Below the pieces are notes generated by a model, which saw nothing but the letters and a program-made list of their open reading frames with translations, made no database searches and had not been told where the DNA came from. Below are positions 57,015 through 64,000 of a DNA stretch of 64,000 nt, piece by piece. Positions within the stretch are counted from its first letter, which is position 1. Each line of letters opens with the position of its first letter. Both the position numbers and the translations under genes were made by a program. The stretch is from Collybiopsis luxurians FD-317 M1 (taxonomy: Eukaryota > Basidiomycota > Agaricomycetes > Agaricales > Omphalotaceae), in assembly GCA_000827265.1 (NCBI GenBank), contig KN834749.1, positions 919,500 through 983,499 on the forward strand. Reading direction: 5' to 3'.

Positions 57015-59186
57015 CTACGTAGCTGCTTCCCGTAGAAGCGTGTGGTGTAGCTTGGGCTGATGTTTTTGTATTGCGGCCATGACCCTTGGCTTTATATCAG
57101 GCTTGAGACGTTCGAGGATGATGTGAGCCATCTCAGGATCAGGGTTCTTCACCACGGTGCACAAATCTCGCAAAGCGTCGTTCATTTTTCCTGCATCGCA
57201 AAGACATGCAATCCATGCCTTCCAATTGTAGTTATCAAATAAGAACCCAGTCTTCTCTAGTTTGGTTTTGATCTGTCGCGCCATGTCCACGCCACCAGCC
57301 TCCCGGCACGTTGTCAGGATGATGTTGACGCTAGCTCGGTCAAAGGTTCGGGATACATACATGGTATCCCAGACCCGGAGAGCATCAGGGAAAGACTCCA
57401 GGCGTCTGTAATTGTCCAATAATGCATTCCACAGGGTAGATGTAGGAGCGATCGAGGAGTCAAGCGTGATGAGGTCGTGTGTTTGACGAATGGCAGAAAG
57501 AACTCCATGTCGTAGATGGTAGAAGCCAACGCTTTTCATAGTGCGACCAGCCAGCTGACCCAAAGATCGTAGGAGAATCAGATAAACAGCTGTGGTCACC
57601 GAATATCGAGCCGCTTTCATATCCTTCACGACCTCGAAATAGGACGAAATTATAGGGACTTTGGGTTCCATTCTGTCGCTCCATGATACTCGGCTGAGAA
57701 CCTCAAGAACGGCTAGGTATCCAGCCTCATCCAGAACATGTTTGCTTTCCCGGTACACCTCCATGGCGTCAGCCTCCGAACGCGCAGAACCCATACTAAC
57801 GGCAGTTAGATAGGCACTCGCATTTTGCAGAGAAACTGTATGGATTTCAGCTTGTCGAAGAATCGACTGCTTCACAGCCACATATTCCTCCTCGGAACGT
57901 TGCGAAACCTCCCTCAACAAAGTCGAGAATAAGTCTGCAAGGAAGCGCTGCATTTCCCGAGGAAGCAGATCACAACGTTCAGGGAGTGTAGCTGTAAAAT
58001 CGGTGAATATTTTGAGGGAAGTGTCGATGGAGTCGTCCAGAGGAGAAGCAAGTACGGATTGAATCAATCGAGATACGGCATAGGCCGTTGGCATTACACC
58101 CTCATCTCGTATTCGATTATAGCACTCTACCGTCTCGGAAACGCCGCCGATTTTAATACGCTGTAAAAGTATCATGGACCACTGCTCCAGCGAGGGTTCC
58201 ACATCAAGCTTATCCCGCAGACTGCGGAGCTGATCGAGACGTGATATCCGCTGCATAAAAACCCCCAGTAAACGAATGGATGGTTGTCCTCCTTCCTCCA
58301 GATATTTTGGCAACAACTTCAGCCCACTGGTCATACCTCCCTCCTTTACAGCAGCGGATATACGCAAAAGCCATTCATTCTCCCACAAGAGCTCTGGTGA
58401 CAGGAGATCCGAGTATATCTCGTTATAAAGGGCGACGATCTCTTCAGCGTACCGTACACGCTGCTTGTCCAAATACATGACATTAAGCATATCAGCGACG
58501 GCAGTATTATATGGAATGCCGGTTTCCTTCATATTCTGAAACATGGAGGTAAAGTCGGCAGGGAGAGGAATTCTGGATACACGAGTAGTTGTCAGCCACC
58601 GAGCGTGTGCAAGAAGTTTGAAGGTATCGTCTGTGGGTTCACAGTCGCTTTCACGCATGTCGCGTACAAGCTGCATCATGTTTTTGAAGGAGCAAAATCG
58701 CGGGCCAGCTTCAAGAACCACATGATAGTGGTCTATTGTGGGTTTGACGCCTCCAGGCTTCTTTGGCATCTGCTCCAACCAATGCTTCACTGTTTGAAAA
58801 GTTGCCCGCTGAATGAGAGCCCGGATTATGACGGTATGAGTTTCGGTAGTAGGAGGGAGGTTGTACACGTTTATCATGTCAGAGAGGATCTGTTCAATGC
58901 GCGACAGATCCTCTGGGAGAGCAGACAGGGCCAAGGTCTCTAGAATAGACTCGAGTTCATTATTATGGAGAAGAGGACCTCCGAACAATTGCTTGGACTG
59001 GGTAATCTCCCAAGTTAATAGGGGATAATTGCGGTGAATAGCATCGATATTGTGTGTATTAGCTTTTAAAGATGACAAGTACTGGTCCAGTGAGCTGGGA
59101 AGAGTTGAAGCCAAGCGATAGAGTCTATACGGAGATTTTGGGAGACGCGAAAAGCCTATTCGAGCAAGCCCAACTCGAAGGGACAT
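57015..59186 (-). CDS. Pentatricopeptide-repeat protein, probably mitochondrial
   Basis: One exon of 723 codons, unusual in a region of intron-rich genes. The leader MSLRVGLARIGFSRLPKSPY with LYRLASTLP is Arg/Ser/Leu-rich and free of acids, as in a mitochondrial presequence. The rest is all helical with pairs of about 35 residues: TTETHTVIIRALIQRATFQT, TIDHYHVVLEAGPRFCSFKN, CEPTDDTFKLLAHARWL, GVMPTAYAVSRLIQSVLASP, TSTLWNALLDNYRRLESFPD and YNWKAWIACLCDAGKMNDAL. These fit degenerate PPR motifs. PPR proteins bind organellar RNA and act in processing or translation. The RNA target cannot be predicted here. Divergent from SSS1 with 133 bp between starts. Confidence 0.85.
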   Translation of the reverse strand: MSLRVGLARIGFSRLPKSPYRLYRLASTLPSSLDQYLSSLKANTHNIDAIHRNYPLLTWEITQSKQLFGGPLLHNNELESILETLALSALPEDLSRIEQILSDMINVYNLPPTTETHTVIIRALIQRATFQTVKHWLEQMPKKPGGVKPTIDHYHVVLEAGPRFCSFKNMMQLVRDMRESDCEPTDDTFKLLAHARWLTTTRVSRIPLPADFTSMFQNMKETGIPYNTAVADMLNVMYLDKQRVRYAEEIVALYNEIYSDLLSPELLWENEWLLRISAAVKEGGMTSGLKLLPKYLEEGGQPSIRLLGVFMQRISRLDQLRSLRDKLDVEPSLEQWSMILLQRIKIGGVSETVECYNRIRDEGVMPTAYAVSRLIQSVLASPLDDSIDTSLKIFTDFTATLPERCDLLPREMQRFLADLFSTLLREVSQRSEEEYVAVKQSILRQAEIHTVSLQNASAYLTAVSMGSARSEADAMEVYRESKHVLDEAGYLAVLEVLSRVSWSDRMEPKVPIISSYFEVVKDMKAARYSVTTAVYLILLRSLGQLAGRTMKSVGFYHLRHGVLSAIRQTHDLITLDSSIAPTSTLWNALLDNYRRLESFPDALRVWDTMYVSRTFDRASVNIILTTCREAGGVDMARQIKTKLEKTGFLFDNYNWKAWIACLCDAGKMNDALRDLCTVVKNPDPEMAHIILERLKPDIKPRVMAAIQKHQPKLHHTLLREAAT

Positions 59187-59319
59187 TCATGCGGGACTGT
59201 AATTCGTCGTAAGATGATTGAAAAAGTTGAAAATAAATTTCTAACCTTGTACTGGAATGGTATAGGTGTACAAATTGAGTGTGCGAATTTCAGTTTCTCC
59301 TTACCTTCACCTCCTCACC

Positions 59320-59752
59320 ATGTCCGAAAAACTTAAAGAATTCACTGCTATTCCCCAGCAATTTCTCCAAGATGGAAACCAGGTATTTCTTACTTCATTA
59401 ATTCGACTCATTTCCATTATTTTGACTCGTCGTTCAAGTTTCTGACACGCTGCACAAAACCTTCTCAAAAAGGTCTGCTTTCGAACCCCCTACCCGGAAC
59501 AGCTAGACTTATTTTGCTAAACCTCCCCTCAGAATTCATCCAAATCTGCAGAGCAGTTGCAGTGGGATTTGCTGTCATGGGCTTTATTGGTTACTTTGTG
59601 AAACTCATCCATATACCGATGTACGTGGCGCCACGTTCTCCTCCTGATATTGCACACTCATTTTCTACTCGCAGCAACAACATTCTTGTGTACGTCCAGG
59701 CTTGTTTCCAATGTACCCTGTGCTTACTCATTCCAACAGAGGAGGAGCGTAG
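59320..59752 (+). CDS. SSS1: Sec61 gamma subunit of the protein translocon
   Basis: Five tiny exons: 59320-59382, 59439-59472, 59533-59620, 59675-59689 (15 nt) and 59740-59752 (13 nt), giving 70 residues. Because the pieces are so short, none stands out as a frame on its own. The spliced product has the family pattern: an amphipathic start [20 protein letters not shown], then [20 protein letters not shown], and a single tail-anchor helix [20 protein letters not shown] ending NNILVGGA. SecE/Sec61 gamma clamps the two halves of Sec61 alpha in the ER membrane. Length (68-80 in relatives) and the PSQKEF and IPINNI motifs make the call safe. Confidence 0.95.
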
Positions 59753-60098
59753 ACTAAGACTCGCAGAGCCCTTTCATTCATTATATCTTATACTACTAAA
59801 GGATGTACACTGGTTTTCATTCTCCTTGCAAAATACGGAATCGAACATAAATGTTCATCCGTTTGCTATGCAACCTCAAACTATCTGTTCGACAGTCCCT
59901 ACTACTCTCTCCACTGCTGACAGTGGAGCATTCTCAAATCTGGTCATGGACCCGCTGGCGGATACCGCAGACGGTGGCTGTCCTCGAGCTGTTGGTATTT
60001 CTAATACTTGGACAGGTTCCAACTGTGGTCTCGCTTTTGAACGACGACAATGGCAGCATGACGTCCAGACTACCAGTAGTTCCTGTCAATTCGTCTGG
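59753..60098. other. Convergent spacer
   Basis: 3' flanks of SSS1 and the seven-helix protein gene. A forward frame spanning 59851-60198 is partly an antisense shadow of the latter's last exon. Confidence 0.5.
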
Positions 60099-61402
60099 TC
60101 AGCACCTATCGCTCATGTCAAAAAAGTGGAAGCCTGCCTTTTGGGTTCCAAACACTACTGCTGCGAGCAGAGGAACTATATCGAGTAAGTTTCACTGAAA
60201 TCTAGGCTCAAAACCACCTACGAGCAGCTTGGATCATATACGACCACGCGGAGAGCCAGTTCGACATATACACAATTCCGATGCTGCAAGGATTCCGTCA
60301 GATCCCTGCGTGCGTGATCATAAATTTTCTGTACCTTAGCACCATTAAGGAAGCTAGACTGAATAATGACATTCGCATAATTAATGAGAGTGAGACTTCT
60401 CGTTTGAGAAGAATGAAAGCTTTAGATGTTTTTACGCGACTTTTCCAATACTTTAGCAAGATAGCGACTTCATGGTAACATTCAGTAGCCGCCTCTTCGA
60501 GGATGTTGATCAAACCTACCTTCGAAGCCGAGCAGACCAAAGATAATTGCGGTACAATATGCAGGAATACTATATCGAGCAAGTCCGTCCACATTGAGGG
60601 AGCAATATAAACCATTCGTTGGTTTCACTAGGTGAAAGTTCTTCTTGCCAACCTGGAAAAATTGTTGGGATCCCGTTTCCTGGGGCAGAACTGAGGCGTA
60701 GCTTACCAAGGCCGACCCTATGGCAAAAGCCAGAAAAACCGCATATGGAGCTGCCAGGCCCTACGAACGAACAAACTTACAGCGGCCTTTCATACACAGA
60801 TGTATCAACGTACCGGCACAAGTTTAATTCGACTTGATGTTCGTTTTATCGAGGTGAAACTACTAGTAAATTGAGAAGGTGACTGTACTTGAAGCCATAT
60901 CTGCATTGTTGAAATTCAGTGCTGCGAGCGAAAAGAACGAACGAACGAACGAACGATTACCTGTATTATAGCTGCGAAACCCGAGGTTGCCACCCTGGAA
61001 AGGTCATCAGGTACTTCGCTAGGAGACGAGAAGGCTCACAGAATAGCTTACAGTGCAGAGGATCCATCTACCATCGTAGCCTGAATGCGACATAAAGTAT
61101 CTGGAGTAGTGTATTGCTGCCTATCATACAATCTGCAACAAGTTGTTATTAACGCGTCTACAGGATGTGAAAAATGCCCTTACAAAAGGCTATAAGATAT
61201 GGAGTAGATAAGCCAGGTTATCCAAAAATTGACGAGAGTGCAAGGTCGATGGACATTTTTTGAAAAGAAATAGGTGAGCAGTAAAACACTCATGCCAACT
61301 TGGCCGATTATATGCAAAATAATGAAGGGAACCCGAAGATACGCAAGATCAGGCACGAAAGGTGGCGCTTCATAGGTCGAGTGAGAATGGGAAACGGTGG
61401 CA
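60099..61402 (-). CDS. Seven-helix membrane protein, orphan GPCR-like (5' end unresolved)
   Basis: Nine exons: 61402-61184, 61132-61052, 60994-60961, 60900-60814, 60760-60707, 60652-60520, 60467-60335, 60283-60222 and 60175-60099, about 293 residues. Splicing reveals successive hydrophobic segments: [106 protein letters not shown] and [13 protein letters not shown], seven in all. I recognise the arrangement (a short lumenal start with [16 protein letters not shown] in helix 1, FGT at the end of helix 7) from an unnamed mushroom family; function is unknown. The start codon is not settled: the coding-like part reaches back past the first in-frame Met. A possible first exon (MFRISREHLA) ends near 61502. 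Confidence 0.7.
60935..60955. repeat. GAAC/CGTT tetranucleotide repeat inside an intron
   Basis: Five tandem GAAC units in intron 60960-60901 of the seven-helix gene. On the coding strand it reads as CGTT repeats close after the donor. A simple microsatellite. Confidence 0.8.
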
Positions 61403-61825
61403 CTGTTATGAACAAGCTACGTACATGCGTTCATGCTTCAAGAATCATAGATAAAGAAATCGAGAAAACTCAACTCGAATGAGTGAACGAGGATCCTCAT
61501 CACTCAGCAAGATGCTCTCTTGATATGCGAAACATGTTAATATAAGACAGAATCCCACTGACAACCACGGGAAGGCGATTCAAAACGAACATCTGGATGA
61601 TTGATGTTCCCTTGGATGCCCCTACACAAGAGGAAGTACTTGTACTCAAGTCTTCAGTGGATCGCGATTTCCTGTCGTGGAAGATGATCAACCATTTGAG
61701 ACGGGTAGCAATGTAAAAATCTGTGCTGAAAATCGCGAGGCGGCTATGCGCATATTGAAGTTGAGGGTTGTGTGGGTCCATATCAGATGCTATTCAATCC
61801 CGGCATGGAATACAATTTCTATTCG
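61403..61825. other. Spacer between COG1 and the seven-helix gene
   Basis: Both flanking genes are on the minus strand. It should contain the promoter and perhaps the missing first exon of the seven-helix gene. A reverse frame at 61500-61781 is open but I see no domain in it. Confidence 0.45.
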
Positions 61826-63998
61826 CTAGTTCACAAGGAGTAAAGCAAATCTCGACGAAGGCCTTGCGACTTCGACAGCTGTACGGTATTCTTGTTCGGA
61901 TGAAGGAACACCCAAAGGTAGGAGCGCGGTGGACCTATCCGAGGAGGCCGACTTCGCAGTATAGGGGAGCACAGGTGCCAGAATCGTTTGCGTTCTAGCG
62001 AGGCAATCCGCACTTCTGTTTGATAGTGTTTCATCGCTGGGTAAACCATCACGCTGAGAAGGATTCAGAACAATATGATAAAAATACACCGGGGAACAGC
62101 GTACTAATTCTCGGATCTGCGATATCTTGACCTCCAGTAGATTACCGACGTCATTCCAATGTGGGCCCCAAAGCTCACTCAGTTTGCGTAGGAAGGCCAT
62201 ATCATGTAACATTTGAATTTCATCGTCTTCCCACTCTCGATTCACGAGACGAGAGATAAACAAATGCGTCGTTCGATCTGCCAGATGAGCATGTCGCAGT
62301 GGTCCTTGAGAGAAGCCCAAATTTTGAATGGAATTTGCAAGCGAAAGCAGTGATTCTATTAGGTTAGTAGATGGAGAGACTGAAGGCTGTGTCAATCAGT
62401 GCACTGCAGAACTTGATTTGCAGCTTACCACACGGCAAGTTATTGAAATCTCTAAGAGGTCTGGCTACTCTATGTCGAGCCAGCACACGCAAGACGACGA
62501 ACTCTCGCCACCTATCTATTATGGTATTATAAAGGGATCTAGCCTTTTGGTGGAATTCTGCACTACTCGTCAGGAGTGTTTTTCCCAGGCAAAAGAAAAC
62601 TGAACTTGCCCTGAGTAACAGCCTCATCACAGGACATCTGTGAAATGAAAGGGGAAGTTGAAGAGAGCTCTTCAACGACACGTCCAATGAAAATGAGAGC
62701 ATTGATATCCAATTCTGTAAGAGCCAAGTCAATTCACGGAAGAACACCCCGACTATTTTGAATACCAGTCTGGTCAGAAAGTGTATTCGCCGAAGCTTCT
62801 AGATCGCTTAATGCTGCTGAGCATAACTCTTGAGCATGAGGCTGGTAAGACTCCTTCAATTGTGTGATCAAGGATCTTGAGGAACAACATCAATGGCATC
62901 GAAACGAGTCATAGGGGAATGAACCAACGCAGTTTCATCATCATCCCCACAAAGTACCTGTAAGAGATCTTCTTGCAATGCTGCAGCACATTTCTCAAGA
63001 GTTTTGAGTACATTGTCCAACAGTGATACACGGCCGATCAATTGTCGTTGAAGAGACGCACGATATATTTGCAAGGGCCGATTATCGAATTGAGATACGG
63101 TTGGTAACGGAGGAGCGTCGAATAGATGCACTACATGGGAAGCATCTGTGCGAAAAAAAAAAATCAGCAAACCTTGAATTTCTCCGCAAAACAATTTACC
63201 ATCAGAAAATTTCTGGTTACTTTTCACGGATGAGATAGTCGAGATAAGCTGCTCTCGGAAAGCTATTTCCGCACCAGACAGCCCAGTTTTCCAGATCTCG
63301 ATGATGCGTTCACGACAAACATCATCGAAAAGACGTTTCAAGCGAACACTCTCGGAATTTTTCAATTTGGCGGACGAGAGCAGCCAATTGCGTACAGAAC
63401 TCCGTATCGACCAGACAACCTTTACGCTGTTGACATCCGTCAACCACGTTTGGCACGATGTCCGAAGCATATCTATAGACTTGCGAAACCACTCAGACGC
63501 CTTCTGGTCTAGATATGCGGAAGGGAGCGACGAAAACTGAGAGTTGACATCCACATGAGGTTTATATGATCTCAGGTTTTGGGGAAGTGCGGAAAAATGT
63601 GAAGAAGAAGAAAGACTGTCAAGGAGGATTTGGGTAGTTAATTGCAGCTCTGAGGGGAGTGTCGGAGAAGCAACGTCGGTTTGAATGAATCCCAAAGTCG
63701 CTCGTATTAATGAGAGCTGCGATTCCGGAGCCTGAAACACGTCCCGCGAAGTATGCACTGTTTGAGATATCGACTCAACGGCGACAAGGATACATTTCTT
63801 GATTTCTCGTATGGATCCTCGAGGAGTTGGTGCCTTGGAAAATATGGTCTGAAGGGACTTTGTACGTTGATCCAGCAAAGCAGTCAAAGTATCCGAAAGG
63901 GGACGAGAATCCAGTAAATGAAGGCTCAAGAGGGTAGCACAGGTCTCCTACCTCCGAATATAAGTAGGGAGCATAGAGGAGCATATAGAGACTCTACC
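61826..63998 (-). CDS. COG1: COG1, conserved oligomeric Golgi complex subunit (5' partial)
   Basis: Exons, minus strand: 63947-63200, 63145-62958, 62853-62766, 62714-62610, 62557-62429, 62355-62105 and 62053-61826. The exon before it ends near 63998 and continues out of the window, so the N-terminal Vps51-type region is missing. Blocks fitting Cog1 are LLSLHLLDSRPLSDTLTALL, WLTDVNSVKVVWSIRSSVRN, LQLKESYQPHAQ-like (here QESYQPHAQELCSAALSDLE), ELDINALIFIGRVVEELSST, then LLSLANSIQNLGFSQGPLR, EWEDDEIQMLHDMAFLRKL and RTQTILAPVLPY. COG is a tether for retrograde vesicles at the Golgi. One intron (62609-62558) needs a GCAAGT donor; the 51-nt last intron has no stop. Confidence 0.88.
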
Positions 63999-64000
63999 TC

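Noticed and set aside
59851..60198. Forward frame with a hydrophobic stretch ([19 protein letters not shown])
   Set aside because: It covers the last exon of the reverse seven-helix gene, whose nine exons join in frame and give a coherent protein; the forward frame has no continuing exons.
61500..61781. Reverse frame that could be read as part of a STE3-type pheromone receptor
   Set aside because: The resemblance is limited to a few residues and it does not join to the downstream exons; it may only contain the first exon of the seven-helix gene.
1..64000. tRNA, rRNA, transposon or biosynthetic cluster
   Set aside because: I looked at the spacers by eye and saw no cloverleaf, inverted-repeat-bounded element, transposase, reverse transcriptase, or backbone synthase. 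A tRNAscan-SE and RepeatMasker run would settle it.

Overview
The window is nuclear DNA of a filamentous basidiomycete, most likely a mushroom-forming Agaricomycete. The evidence is that nearly every gene is broken by many 45-60 nt introns, genes are packed on both strands with very short spacers, and the families are those of mushrooms (F-box/LRR proteins, a DUF6593 protein, a multi-exon seven-helix protein, a CE12 esterase). I rebuilt exon structures by hand from reading frames, splice signals and conserved motifs. There are 28 protein genes. Two run off the window: the PB1 protein on the left and COG1 on the right. I saw no rRNA, tRNA, CRISPR array, transposon or virus.

Layout. 1-9.4 kb: a PB1 protein with a UBA-like tail, an F-box protein, and the WD40 protein WDR75/NAN1. 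9.6-16.1 kb: a SAM methyltransferase and a GNL1-type permuted GTPase sharing one promoter, then a secreted rhamnogalacturonan acetylesterase. 16.6-25.7 kb: an unknown coiled-coil protein, VTA1 (ESCRT), a split HSP20 protein and an FCP1-fold protein. 25.8-37.2 kb: an arrestin, POP3 (RNase P), dCMP deaminase, TTI1, and a fused PabA-PabB aminodeoxychorismate synthase. 37.4-47.7 kb: an RSC9-like chromatin subunit, FBXO21, a DUF6593 protein, RRP1, HIU hydrolase, UBC12 and a 2OG oxygenase. 47.7-59.8 kb: an EZH2-type SET methyltransferase, an ARMH3-like protein, glycine decarboxylase P-protein, a PPR protein and the Sec61 gamma subunit. 60-64 kb: a seven-helix membrane protein and COG1.

The genes form no pathway cluster. 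They are housekeeping genes, with ribosome biogenesis (WDR75, RRP1, probably GNL1), one-carbon/folate metabolism (ABZ1, glycine decarboxylase), ubiquitin-type conjugation (two F-box proteins, UBC12), membrane traffic (VTA1, COG1, SSS1) and chromatin (EZH2, RSC9) recurring by chance. What stands out is architecture: at least seven divergent pairs whose start codons are only about 60-170 bp apart, six introns that only work as GC-AG introns, micro-exons and very short introns, and a 27-bp perfect palindrome holding two CACGTG E-boxes upstream of the RSC9-like gene. I did not find a convincing new defence or biosynthetic system. The best leads for undescribed biology are the PB1/UBA-like protein, the split alpha-crystallin protein, the orphan seven-helix protein and the E-box palindrome. 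Exon coordinates are my models and have not been checked against transcripts.
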